A stretch of 36,759 bases of DNA from an uncultured Bacilli bacterium (GTDB lineage Bacteria; Bacillota_I; Bacilli_A; RF39; UBA660), in assembly GCA_947628895.1 (NCBI GenBank), contig CANRBS010000008.1:1-36759 (forward strand), written 5' to 3'. Of the stretch, positions 27,601-36,759 are shown piece after piece (within the stretch, counting starts at the first letter, position 1; the number at the start of each line of letters is the position of its first letter). The translations under genes were made by a program, and so were the position numbers. A model generated the notes under the pieces. The model had not been told where the DNA came from and did not search any database. It saw nothing but the letters and a program-made list of their open reading frames with translations.

Positions 27601-28479
27601 TTATTTAATAATTTCTTGTTCAAGTACTAAATCAATATTATATTGTTTTTTAACTTCTTTTTTAATCTTTTTTATTAATTTTATAACATCACTACTTTTA
27701 GCAGTTCCATCACTAACTATAAAATTGGCATGTTTAGGACTAACATAAGCACCACCTATTTTATAATTTTTAAGTCCTAAATCATCAATTAGTTTCCAAG
27801 CTGCAGCACCTGTAGGATTTCTAAATACACTTCCATTTGATGGATGTGTTAAATCTTGAGATAAAATTCTTTTTTTAGTATTTTCAAGTATTATTTGTTT
27901 TAACTTTTCACTATCATATTTTTCTAATTTAATTTTACAAGATAATATAATTTTATCTTTTTTAGTTTTTAGTATTGAATTTCTATATTCAAATTTAAAG
28001 TCTTTATTATTTAATTCTATAATTTTTTCTCCATCAAATACTCTAGCACTAATTAATACAGCACTTATACTACTATTGTATGCCCCTGCATTACCTACTA
28101 TACTTCCACCAATAGAACCTGGAATTCCACTTGCAAATTCTAATCCTTTATATCCCATGTAAGATACTTCTGTTGCAAGTTTATTTATCATACAACCACT
28201 TTCTGCATATAAAATATTATCTTTAATTTCATATTTATTAAATTTTTCTAAACTAATAATTATTCCATCATAATACTCAGGAAGAATTATATTAGATCCA
28301 TTACCAATAACAAAATATTTATAATTATTTTGTTTAATTATTTTATATGCAGCTATTAGTTCACCCTCATTATTTGGTTTAATCATAGCAAAACAACTAC
28401 AATCAAATCTAAATGTATTATAGTCTTTTAAACTAGCGGTTTCTATTAATTCACAAATTTTACTTAACTCTTTAATCAT
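27601..28479 (-). CDS. murB: UDP-N-acetylenolpyruvoylglucosamine reductase
   Basis: YFVIGNGSNIIL, GLEFASGIPGSIGGSIVGNAGAY, HPSNGSVFRNP. Confidence 0.96.
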   Translation of the reverse strand: MIKELSKICELIETASLKDYNTFRFDCSCFAMIKPNNEGELIAAYKIIKQNNYKYFVIGNGSNIILPEYYDGIIISLEKFNKYEIKDNILYAESGCMINKLATEVSYMGYKGLEFASGIPGSIGGSIVGNAGAYNSSISAVLISARVFDGEKIIELNNKDFKFEYRNSILKTKKDKIILSCKIKLEKYDSEKLKQIILENTKKRILSQDLTHPSNGSVFRNPTGAAAWKLIDDLGLKNYKIGGAYVSPKHANFIVSDGTAKSSDVIKLIKKIKKEVKKQYNIDLVLEQEIIK

Positions 28480-29015
28480 TTACTTAAATACTCTTCAATA
28501 CTTTCTCTACCTATAATATATGATGATATTTTACCATTTGTTATTTTAATTAAAGTTATATCATTTATTTTAAGTTCACTCACATTTTTAGCTTTTTTAT
28601 TAGCTTCTTCACTTTTATATTTACTATTTTCTTTTTTACTCATATCTACTTTATATACAGGAATAGTTTCATCTTCTATCAAATAATTAATATATGGATC
28701 ACTAGTATAATCACTTTCATAATTATCAAATAATACGAAATAATTTTTATCACTTCTATTAAATACTGTTCCAATTGGTATAAATTCATAATCAATTTCA
28801 GTACTTCCTTTTACAGGAGCTGTATATCCTCTTTCAAATACACCTAAATATTTCATACCAATTACTAATAAATAACATACTCCCATAAATACAAATACAC
28901 CAAGTAAAGTATACATAAATGACTTAATTGTATCTCCTGTAGTTTCCTCTTTTTTATCTTTATTTCTTACTCTTTTTTGAGTTTTATACTTAATTTGCAT
29001 CTTATTTTTTGCCAT
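28476..29015 (-). CDS. Hypothetical single-TM membrane protein, possibly thioredoxin-fold-like ectodomain
   Basis: Basic cytosolic N-terminus, TM FMYTLLGVFVFMGVCYLLVIGM; start at MAKNKMQ with GGAG upstream; overlaps murB start. Confidence 0.6.
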   Translation of the reverse strand: MAKNKMQIKYKTQKRVRNKDKKEETTGDTIKSFMYTLLGVFVFMGVCYLLVIGMKYLGVFERGYTAPVKGSTEIDYEFIPIGTVFNRSDKNYFVLFDNYESDYTSDPYINYLIEDETIPVYKVDMSKKENSKYKSEEANKKAKNVSELKINDITLIKITNGKISSYIIGRESIEEYLSK

Positions 29016-29073
29016 TTTACTCATCTCCGTACTAAAATTATAGCATATTTTTGCTATTTGTACCATTTATTTG

Positions 29074-29102
29074 TTGATTTTTCTATATATTTATTATATA
29101 AT
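29074..29102 (+). promoter_or_regulatory. Promoter of rpsD
   Basis: TTGATT-17 nt-TATAAT. Confidence 0.7.
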
Positions 29103-29119
29103 TTATTAAGTATTTAAGT

Positions 29120-29221
29120 GGCAGTACTATATATAGTTATAATGTGTTTCTTGAAAATAATGAGTAACTTCTGCCAAAGCGAAAGTCTAATAGAAACTCC
29201 CTATAATAAAAATATAGTGCC
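29120..29221 (+). ncRNA. Structured rpsD 5' leader (candidate S4 autoregulatory element)
   Basis: Long-range helix GGC-[AGT bulge]-ACTATA ... TATAGT-GCC enclosing ~80 nt, between promoter and rpsD SD. Confidence 0.7.
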
Positions 29222-29258
29222 TTTTAATACAAATATTTTGTAAAGGAGGTAAAATACA

Positions 29259-29858
29259 ATGTCAAGATATACTGGACCTGTGTATAAAAAATCAAGAAGA
29301 TATGGTTTTTCTACTCTTGAAACTGGTAAAGAATTAAGACGTAAACCTACTGCTCCTGGAATTCATGGAACTAGTAGAAAGAAACTTAGTGAATATGGTG
29401 TTCAATTACAAGAAAAACAAAAAGTAAGATTTTTATATGGACTTTCTGAAAAACAATTAAGAAAGACATTTGATGCAGCTGGTAAAATGCAAGGTATTCA
29501 TGGTTATAACCTACTTGTTTTACTAGAAAGCAGACTTGATAACTTAGTTTATCGTATGGGATTTGCTAAAACTAGAAGAGCTGCTAGACAACTTGTTAAT
29601 CATGGACATATATTAGTTGATGGTAAAAGAGTTGATATTCCATCTTACAGAGTTAAAGTTGGAAGTACAGTTTCTGTTAAAGCTTCTTCAATGGATCATC
29701 CAGTTGTTAATGAATGTTTAAATATGGATATTAATATTCCATCATTCGTAACAGTTGATAAAGCTAAAAAATCTGGTGTTTATGTTAGATATCCAGAAAG
29801 AGAAGAATTAAATGCTGATATTAATGAAGCTCTAATTGTTGAATTCTACAATAGATAG
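29259..29858 (+). CDS. rpsD: 30S ribosomal protein S4 (uS4)
   Basis: [79 protein letters not shown]. Confidence 0.98.
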   Translation: MSRYTGPVYKKSRRYGFSTLETGKELRRKPTAPGIHGTSRKKLSEYGVQLQEKQKVRFLYGLSEKQLRKTFDAAGKMQGIHGYNLLVLLESRLDNLVYRMGFAKTRRAARQLVNHGHILVDGKRVDIPSYRVKVGSTVSVKASSMDHPVVNECLNMDINIPSFVTVDKAKKSGVYVRYPEREELNADINEALIVEFYNR

Positions 29859-29860
29859 TA

Positions 29861-29893
29861 AAAAACCAAGCATTTCAAAATGTTTGGTTTTTA
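29861..29893 (+). terminator. Terminator of rpsD
   Basis: AAAAACCAAGCATTTCAAAATGTTTGGTTTTT hairpin. Confidence 0.75.
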
Positions 29894-29899
29894 TTTTAA

Positions 29900-29925
29900 A
29901 AAGAGTACTAATTTTTATAGTACTC
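29900..29925 (-). terminator. Terminator of folD
   Basis: GAGTACTA...TAGTACTC hairpin, T-run on the minus strand. Confidence 0.65.
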
Positions 29926-30791
29926 TATTTTAATTCTAATTTTTTACTTTCTTCCTCTACTTCATTCATCATTTTATAAGCTGTTACTGTGTTTTTTAGA
30001 AGCATTGATACAGTCATTGGACCAACACCTCCTGGAACTGGTGTTACATATGAACATTTTTCTTCAACATTAGGGTTAACATCTCCATATATTTTTCCAT
30101 CTTCACGAGTAATTCCAACATCAATAATAACAGAACCTTCTTTTACCATATCTTTATCAATTAAATGTTTTTTACCTACTGCTACAATTAAAACATCTGC
30201 TTTCTTTGTATATTCTTCTAAATTCTTAGTATGAGAGTGACATGCTATTACTGTTGCATTTCTTTTTAAACATTCTAGAATTAAAGGTTTACCAACTAAG
30301 TCACTTCTTCCAACTATTACTACGGTTTTACCATCTAAATCTATTTTATAATAATCAAATATTTCAAGTATTCCTTTAGGTGTACATGGAATTAATGAAG
30401 AATTCCCACTCATAAGTCTTCCCATTGATATATCAGTAAGTCCATCTACATCTTTGTTTGGATCTATTGTATTTAATATTTTTCTTGCATTAAATTTCTT
30501 TGGTATTGGAAGTTGTAATATAATTCCATTAACTGTTTTATCTTCGTTTAATTCTTTTATTTTATTTATTATTTCTGTTTCTTCAGAATTTTCATCATAA
30601 TTAAAATGCATCATACTAATACCAACAAATTCACAAGCTTTCTTTTTATTATTAACATATACTTTACTAGCATCATCATCCCCTACTGTTACTACAGCTA
30701 GAACTGGTGTTTGAAAGTATGAATATAAATCTGATTTTAAATCTTCTTTTATTTTTAAACTTAAGTTTTTACCATCCATTTTTATCATCAT
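29925..30791 (-). CDS. folD: Methylenetetrahydrofolate dehydrogenase/cyclohydrolase
   Basis: GILQLPIPKKFNARKILNTIDPNKDVDGL, VVIVGRSDLVGKP, TPVPGGVGPMTVSMLLKNT; SD AGGAGA. Confidence 0.96.
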   Translation of the reverse strand: MMIKMDGKNLSLKIKEDLKSDLYSYFQTPVLAVVTVGDDDASKVYVNNKKKACEFVGISMMHFNYDENSEETEIINKIKELNEDKTVNGIILQLPIPKKFNARKILNTIDPNKDVDGLTDISMGRLMSGNSSLIPCTPKGILEIFDYYKIDLDGKTVVIVGRSDLVGKPLILECLKRNATVIACHSHTKNLEEYTKKADVLIVAVGKKHLIDKDMVKEGSVIIDVGITREDGKIYGDVNPNVEEKCSYVTPVPGGVGPMTVSMLLKNTVTAYKMMNEVEEESKKLELK

Positions 30792-30792
30792 T

Positions 30793-31455
30793 TTATTTTG
30801 TCTCCTCATAGTCTTTCAAAAATCTTATCTTTAATATTACTTGATCTACAATTGGTTTATCATATTCATCTGTTGCTATTTTGGCAATTTTATCAAGTAC
30901 ATCATAACCATTTAAAAGTTTTCCAAATCCTGCATAAGATCCATCTAAAAATTGTGAATCTTCTTGTACTATAAAGAATTGACTTGAAGCAGAATTCATT
31001 GTTTCTTCAGTTTCTTCTTCACCTTCTGGTGCTCCTCTTCTTGCCATAGATAAAATTCCTCTTGTATGTGATAAATCATTAGGAACACCATTTAAAGAAA
31101 ATTCTCCTTTAATTTCTTCATCACTTCCACCACTACCAGTAGCAGTTGGATCTCCAGTTTGAATCATAAATCCATTAATAACTCTATGAAAAGTTAAATT
31201 ATCATAGAATTTTTCACTAACTAACTTTTGAAAATTTTCAACAGTTATTGGTGCAATTTCTGGATATAATTGTGCTACCATTATTCCATAATTCTTAACT
31301 TCAATCATTACCAAATTAGTTTTCTCTTCACTCAAAACATATTTAGTATTTTCAATTTCATATACATTATCTTTTAATGTATAGTTTGAAGAACTACAAG
31401 CACCAAGTAAAATACATGAACTAAATACAGCAAATATTTTTAATATTTTTTTCAT
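30793..31455 (-). CDS. Cyclophilin-type peptidyl-prolyl cis-trans isomerase, lipoprotein
   Basis: Lipobox LLGACSSS; FHRVINGFMIQTGDPTATGSGG; SQFFIVQED. Confidence 0.92.
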   Translation of the reverse strand: MKKILKIFAVFSSCILLGACSSSNYTLKDNVYEIENTKYVLSEEKTNLVMIEVKNYGIMVAQLYPEIAPITVENFQKLVSEKFYDNLTFHRVINGFMIQTGDPTATGSGGSDEEIKGEFSLNGVPNDLSHTRGILSMARRGAPEGEEETEETMNSASSQFFIVQEDSQFLDGSYAGFGKLLNGYDVLDKIAKIATDEYDKPIVDQVILKIRFLKDYEETK

Positions 31456-31540
31456 CTTATCACCTCACAATTTTATTTTACAAAATTTATTATTAAAAGT
31501 CCATTAAACTCTGTTAATTATTTGTGAAAAATAAAGTAAA

Positions 31541-31569
31541 AGAATTATTAAGTACTACTCAATAATTCT
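31541..31569 (-). terminator. Terminator-like hairpin of rpe
   Basis: AGAATTATT...AATAATTCT inverted repeat. Confidence 0.5.
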
Positions 31570-31571
31570 AA

Positions 31572-32207
31572 TTATAAATTTTTTAATATTTTAGTGTTGT
31601 TGATTACATCTTTATGGATAAATGATGCTGATACTAACATATCTACTCCAGCGGTTTTACATAAAAAACCTGTTTCATCATTAATACCACCATCAACTGA
31701 TATTATAGTTTTTGTATTTTGTCTTATTATTTCATCTTTTAATTCTTTTATTTTATTTGGTGTATTTTCAATAAAAGCTTGTCCACTACGACCAGGTTCT
31801 ACTCCCATAATCAAAACTTGATCTAGATCTTTTAAATATGGAAATAATACACTAACATTTGTATTTGGGCAAATAGAAATACCAACTTTTAAACCATAAT
31901 TTTTTACATTATTTATCATTTCTTCTACATCTTTAACAGCTTCATAGTGAAATGTTAAATAGCTTGTATTTAAAAGAGCATAATCTTCAATATACTTTTC
32001 TGGATTACTAACCATTAAATGTACATCTAGTGCTAATCGTGAATAGCTTGTAAATTTCTTTACTTCTCCAAATGTCCATGTTTTATTTTCAACAAATTTA
32101 CCATCCATTATATCTATATGTATAAAGTCAGCAGATGAATTATCTAACTGTTTTACGATATCTTGTGGTTTAATACTACTAGATAATACTGATACACTTA
32201 CTTTCAT
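31572..32207 (-). CDS. rpe: Ribulose-phosphate 3-epimerase
   Basis: FIHIDIMDGKFVEN, DVHLMVSNPEKYI, VLIMGVEPGRSGQAFI, ISVDGGIN. Confidence 0.95.
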   Translation of the reverse strand: MKVSVSVLSSSIKPQDIVKQLDNSSADFIHIDIMDGKFVENKTWTFGEVKKFTSYSRLALDVHLMVSNPEKYIEDYALLNTSYLTFHYEAVKDVEEMINNVKNYGLKVGISICPNTNVSVLFPYLKDLDQVLIMGVEPGRSGQAFIENTPNKIKELKDEIIRQNTKTIISVDGGINDETGFLCKTAGVDMLVSASFIHKDVINNTKILKNL

Positions 32208-33034
32208 TTTTTTATTTCCTCCATAAATTTAACATAATTATCATGTCTCCATTTTGGTATTTTATTTTTATTTATTTGTTTTATTACTTCACATCCATCT
32301 TCTTTTATATGTAAACATGTTTTATATTTACAATCTAATTTAAAATCAGGATAGTAATTTTTAATTTCTTTTCTATCAATGTTAATATCTAATGAACTAA
32401 ATCCTGGAGTATCAGCAATTAACCCTCCATTTACTTCAAGAAGTTCTACAAGTCTAGTTGTGTGTTTTCCTCTTCCAAGTGACATAGACACTTCTCCAGT
32501 TTTTAAGTGAAGAGATGCATCTATTCTATTAAGTAAACTACTTTTACCACTTCCTGTTTGTCCACATACCGCGATAACTGAATCTTTTAATTCCTTCTTT
32601 ATTTTTCTAACTTCTTTATTATAATAAACTTTAATATTTAACTTTTTATAATATTTTAAATATTTTTTAATTTCTAATTTTTCTTTTAATGAAATCATAT
32701 CTGTTTTAGTTACTACAATAATTGGTTCTATATTATTACAATTCGCTATTACTAAAAATTTATCTATTAAATAAGTAGAAAAAGCTGGAATAGACGAACT
32801 CATAACAATAAGTAATTTATCTATATTAGCAATTAGTGGTCTTTCCAGATAATTCTTTCTTTTTTCTACGGTTTCTATTGTATTTGTTTTTATATCTACA
32901 AATACATTATCACCAACAACTGGGTTTATATTTTCGTTTCTAAGTTTCCCCCTAGTTTTAGTATCTATAATAGTATTATTTTCTAATAGAACTTTATGTA
33001 TCGCCGCATTAATACATATTATTTTACCATTCAT
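32204..33034 (-). CDS. rsgA: Small ribosomal subunit biogenesis GTPase RsgA
   Basis: Circularly permuted GTPase: TKTD, CGQTGSGKSSLLNRI, DTPGFSSLDI, C-terminal Zn motif CKYKTCLHIKEDGC. Confidence 0.95.
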   Translation of the reverse strand: MNGKIICINAAIHKVLLENNTIIDTKTRGKLRNENINPVVGDNVFVDIKTNTIETVEKRKNYLERPLIANIDKLLIVMSSSIPAFSTYLIDKFLVIANCNNIEPIIVVTKTDMISLKEKLEIKKYLKYYKKLNIKVYYNKEVRKIKKELKDSVIAVCGQTGSGKSSLLNRIDASLHLKTGEVSMSLGRGKHTTRLVELLEVNGGLIADTPGFSSLDINIDRKEIKNYYPDFKLDCKYKTCLHIKEDGCEVIKQINKNKIPKWRHDNYVKFMEEIKK

Positions 33035-33048
33035 ATTTATCTCCTATA

Positions 33049-34893
33049 CTAGTTACCAGCATTTTCAGGTGTAGTTGTTTGTGTATCAGTTTCTGTTGTT
33101 CCAGTATTACCATCATCTGGAGTTTCAGGTGTATCCTCACCATCAACTACATCTGTATCAGGTAATGGCTCTTCTTCTGGTACTCTACTTACTGTGATTA
33201 TTAAACTTGCACCTGGAGTTACAACTGAACCTTCTGCTCTACTTTGTTTTAGTATTGTTCCCTCTGGTAAATCTTTATTATCTTGATAAACTATTTCTAA
33301 CTTTAATTCATGCTTTTCTGCATATTCCTCTATTTTACTAATAGTATAACCTTTTGTAAAATTAGGATATTTATATTCAACTTCAGGAATAAATATTGTA
33401 ATTGGATCTCCTAGTTTACTAGATTCACCAGCTTTTGGTTCTGTTCTTAAAACTGTATCTTCTTTTGCTTTTTTATCATTTTCACTTACTTTTTCAGTTT
33501 CTACAGTTACATTACATTCACATTCTGCTTCTATTTTGCCTTTTGCTTCTAAATAATTTTTTCCTGTGAAATCTTCTAATACATATTTTCCTTCTCCTGA
33601 TGAAACATAAAGTGTAATTTCTGTACCTGATTTTCTTTTAGTTCCTATTTCAGGAGTTGTTCTTACAACTAACCCCTCTTCAATAGTATCACTTGATTCA
33701 TATTTATAGTCTTCAAGTACCTCAAATCCAGCATCAATAAGCTCATTAGTAGCATCTACTATGCTTTTTCCACTAACATCTGGAACAATTTTACTCTTAA
33801 CTTCACCTTTTTCTAAATAAACTGTCATTACTACAGTTGTTACTAATACTAAAGCAGTAAAAATACTAACTAAAGCAATTAATAATTTATTTTGACTCTT
33901 TTTAGCTTTTTTATTTTCTTTTTCCATTTCTAATTCTTCTTGTTCTTTTAATTTCTTTTTCTCTTCTTCTTGCTTTCTTAATTTTTCTAAATCATCATCT
34001 AATTTTTTAGTTTCATCAAGCTCATTTTCAGGATATTTATATACGTATCTTTTTTCATCTTTTCTTGATTCATCTAAAGCAGTTAATAAGTCTTCATGCA
34101 TAGCTCTTGCATCTGCATATCTATTTTTAGGATTTTTAGCTGTTGCTTTTATTATTACATTTTCAATTGATTGTGGAATTGATGGATTAGATTTTCTAAC
34201 ACTAGGAAGTGGTTCCTTTAAATGTTTAAGTGCTATTTCTACAGCATTATCACCTTTATATGGAACAAGTCCAGTTAATAATTCATACATCATTATACCC
34301 ATTGAATAAATATCACTTTTAATAGTTGAACCTTTACCTTGAGCTTGTTCTGGTGGTAAATAATGAACTGTTCCCATTACTGAATTAGTTTGTGTTAGTT
34401 GTGTTGAATTTAAAGCAGTTGCTACACCAAAATCAGTTATTTTAATCATTCCATTTGATAATATCATTATATTTTGTGGCTTTATGTCTCTGTGGATAAT
34501 ATAAGCATCATGTGCATGAGCCATTCCATCTGTTAGTTGAAGCATAATATCAACTACTTCTGTAATAGATAAATGTCCCCTTGATTTTAAAACTTGTTTT
34601 AAAGTTTTTCCATCAACATATTCCATTACTATATAATATTGACCATCATCTTCTCCAACATCATACATTTCAACTATATTAGGATGAGAAAGACTTGATG
34701 CTGATAAAGCTTCTCTTTGAAATCTTCTTACAAATTTTTCATCATTTGCAAGATCTCCTCTTAAAACTTTAACTGCTACATTTCTATCAAGTATAGTGTC
34801 ATGTGCTAAATAAACATTAGCCATTCCACCTTCTCCTAATGTTTTAATAATTTGATATCTATCGTTAATTTTTGCTCCCTTTACTATCACACT
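33049..34893 (-). CDS. prkC: Ser/Thr protein kinase with PASTA repeats (PrkC/Stk1 type)
   Basis: LGEGGMANVYLAHD, HRDIKPQNIM, ITDFGVA, TM helix, PASTA repeats; alternative GTG starts 34893-34905. Confidence 0.95.
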   Translation of the reverse strand, partial: SVIVKGAKINDRYQIIKTLGEGGMANVYLAHDTILDRNVAVKVLRGDLANDEKFVRRFQREALSASSLSHPNIVEMYDVGEDDGQYYIVMEYVDGKTLKQVLKSRGHLSITEVVDIMLQLTDGMAHAHDAYIIHRDIKPQNIMILSNGMIKITDFGVATALNSTQLTQTNSVMGTVHYLPPEQAQGKGSTIKSDIYSMGIMMYELLTGLVPYKGDNAVEIALKHLKEPLPSVRKSNPSIPQSIENVIIKATAKNPKNRYADARAMHEDLLTALDESRKDEKRYVYKYPENELDETKKLDDDLEKLRKQEEEKKKLKEQEELEMEKENKKAKKSQNKLLIALVSIFTALVLVTTVVMTVYLEKGEVKSKIVPDVSGKSIVDATNELIDAGFEVLEDYKYESSDTIEEGLVVRTTPEIGTKRKSGTEITLYVSSGEGKYVLEDFTGKNYLEAKGKIEAECECNVTVETEKVSENDKKAKEDTVLRTEPKAGESSKLGDPITIFIPEVEYKYPNFTKGYTISKIEEYAEKHELKLEIVYQDNKDLPEGTILKQSRAEGSVVTPGASLIITVSRVPEEEPLPDTDVVDGEDTPETPDDGNTGTTETDTQTTTPENAGN

Positions 34894-35629
34894 AATCACC
34901 ACCAAATTTTACACAAGCAATAGTTATATTATCAGTTCCACCCCTCATGTTTGCTTTTAATATCATCTTATTTACTTGTTCTTCAAGTTCTAACTCATTA
35001 TCATTTAAAACCTTTTCAATCTGTTCTGTAGTTAACATATTTGTAAGTCCGTCACTACATAAAAATACCCCATCTACATCTCTTTCTACATCAAAAATAT
35101 CCATTTCTATTTGTTCTGCTGCTCCAAGTGCTTTCATAAGTACATTTTTTTGTGGATGTACTTTAGCAGCGGCCTCTGTAAGTTCCCCATTTTCAAGTAA
35201 AATATTTACAAGTGTATGATCTTTTGTTACTTTATATAATTTTCCTTTTTTATACACGAATCCACTTGAGTCTCCAATATTTCCAAATAACAAGAAATTA
35301 TCTGTTATAATTGAACAAACACAAGTTGTTCCAAGACCACTAGCATCTATATGTTCTTCTGCATATTTTAATATTTTAATATTTATTTCATCTATTATTT
35401 CTTTTAACCATATAACTGCTTCTTCTTTACTTCCAATACTAGATAGTTCACTAAATCTTTTTGATAGTTCATTTACTACAAGTGAACTTGCTACTTCTCC
35501 AGCTTTATGTCCACCCATTCCATCAGCAACGATAACAAGCCATTCTTTACTTAAGTTTTCAACAATAGTAACACTATCTTCATTATGACTTCTTACCTTT
35601 CCAGGATCTGTTTGATAGTATGCTCTCAT
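34892..35629 (-). CDS. prpC: PP2C-family Ser/Thr phosphatase
   Basis: TDPGKVRSHNEDSV, VADGMGGHKAGEVAS, GDSSGFVYK, FLCSDGLTNM, GGTDNITI. Confidence 0.96.
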   Translation of the reverse strand: MRAYYQTDPGKVRSHNEDSVTIVENLSKEWLVIVADGMGGHKAGEVASSLVVNELSKRFSELSSIGSKEEAVIWLKEIIDEINIKILKYAEEHIDASGLGTTCVCSIITDNFLLFGNIGDSSGFVYKKGKLYKVTKDHTLVNILLENGELTEAAAKVHPQKNVLMKALGAAEQIEMDIFDVERDVDGVFLCSDGLTNMLTTEQIEKVLNDNELELEEQVNKMILKANMRGGTDNITIACVKFGGD

Positions 35630-36651
35630 TTTTCACATCCTTCTTCTCTTGCTCGCAATTGTCCACAAGCAGCAGACAAATTACCACCCATTTCTTTTCT
35701 TATTGTTACATTTACATTATTCGATTTAAGTATATCATAAAATCTTTTAATTTTAAAGTCATTACTTCTTTTAAATTCAAAATGTGATGTCTCATTATAT
35801 GGAATTAAGTTAACATACATAAGTTTATTTTTAACAAGACCAACTAATTCATTAGCACACTCTTCACTATCATTTATTCCACCTAACATTATATATTCTA
35901 TAGTAACTCTTCTATTAGTTTTAGAAATATAATAATCAACCGCTGTCATTACTTCCTCTATTTTATATGCTTTATTTACTTTCATTATTCTATTTCTTAT
36001 TTCATTATTTGGAGCATGTAAACTAATTGCCAAGTTTACACCAGTTTCTAAATCTGCAAATTCATATATTTTTGGTACTAATCCACATGTAGATATAGTT
36101 AAATGTCTTTGACCAATATTAATCATTTTATTATTTGTAACTACACTTATAAATCTTTTAATATTTTCAAAATTATCAAAAGGTTCACCAATACCCATTA
36201 CAACTATTGATGATATTCTTATTTTTTCATAATCACTAACACATAAGACTTGACCCACTAGTTCACTTAATTTTAAATCTCTTACTTTTTTAAGTCTTCC
36301 ACTTTCACAAAAAGCACATCCCATATTACATCCAACTTGACTAGATACACAAAGAGAATACCCATAATCATGATTCATAAGTACACATTCAATTTTATTT
36401 TTATCATTTAATTCTAATAAATATTTATTAGCAAGTTCACTCTTTTCTACTTTAATTATTTTTAAATCTTCTATATAAACATTTTCATTTAAAAATGAAA
36501 TTAATTTTTTACTTAAATTAGTCATTAAATTAAAATCTTTTACGGTCTTTTCATATATCCATTCTATTATTTGAGTAGCATTAAATTTTTTAAATCCATT
36601 ACTCACTAAAAAACTCTCTAACTCTTCTAATGTAAAATCATAAATATTCAT
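35626..36651 (-). CDS. rlmN: Dual-specificity 23S rRNA/tRNA methyltransferase RlmN
   Basis: Radical-SAM CNMGCAFCESG, MGIGEPFDN, SLHAPNNEIRNRIMKVN, AACGQLR. Confidence 0.95.
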   Translation of the reverse strand: MNIYDFTLEELESFLVSNGFKKFNATQIIEWIYEKTVKDFNLMTNLSKKLISFLNENVYIEDLKIIKVEKSELANKYLLELNDKNKIECVLMNHDYGYSLCVSSQVGCNMGCAFCESGRLKKVRDLKLSELVGQVLCVSDYEKIRISSIVVMGIGEPFDNFENIKRFISVVTNNKMINIGQRHLTISTCGLVPKIYEFADLETGVNLAISLHAPNNEIRNRIMKVNKAYKIEEVMTAVDYYISKTNRRVTIEYIMLGGINDSEECANELVGLVKNKLMYVNLIPYNETSHFEFKRSNDFKIKRFYDILKSNNVNVTIRKEMGGNLSAACGQLRAREEGCEK

Positions 36652-36715
36652 AATACCACCTACATACTAATTAATTATAACACAAGAAAAATGAAAAATA
36701 AATTTTTCATATGAG

Positions 36716-36739
36716 TACCTATCGGTACTCTTTTTTGAT
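36716..36739 (+). terminator. Terminator/attenuator-like hairpin at the right edge
   Basis: GAGTACC-TATC-GGTACTC followed by T6. Confidence 0.5.
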
Positions 36740-36759
36740 ATACTAAAAACATGAATAAA

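Noticed and set aside
29989-30234. Plus-strand ORF of 81 aa
   Set aside because: Antisense to folD.
31594-31821. Plus-strand ORF of 75 aa
   Set aside because: Antisense to rpe.
34947-35219. Plus-strand ORF of 90 aa
   Set aside because: Antisense to prpC.
33049-36651. rlmN-prpC-prkC-rsgA-rpe cluster as a novel signalling island
   Set aside because: This gene order is a well-known conserved Bacillota cluster.
1-36759. tRNA or rRNA genes
   Set aside because: No convincing cloverleaf or rRNA sequence was seen by eye; a tRNAscan-SE/Infernal run would be needed to exclude them.

Overview
AT-rich, Bacillota/Bacilli-like chromosomal window, mostly conserved housekeeping genes on the minus strand: engB, nrnA, ackA, frr, T-box-pheST, GH31, HerA-like ATPase, spoIVA, divergent secA, dnaE, divIVA, sepF, murB, folD, ppiB, rpe, rsgA, prkC, prpC, rlmN. 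On the plus strand are rpsD with a structured leader and an un-tracked short bL28-like gene. Two accessory regions stand out. (1) A plus-strand operon at the left edge has a C39 peptidase-ABC exporter followed by two tiny double-glycine precursor peptides. One of them (2196-2327, 43 aa) is absent from the ORF track, and the start of the other is probably mis-called. They have matching 13-aa leaders, identical-length 8-nt start/stop overlaps, GxxxG motifs and one C-terminal Cys each, so this looks like a two-peptide bacteriocin or signal system with no visible immunity gene. (2) An array of three tandem, near-identical type IV pilin-like genes, each with its own promoter, 5' stem-loop and terminator. 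It is flanked by an un-tracked 22-aa cationic amphipathic ORF, and a fourth, distinct pilin-like protein with a Gly-rich (G3SG4) linker lies elsewhere in the window. All family calls are from reading motifs; no database search was run.
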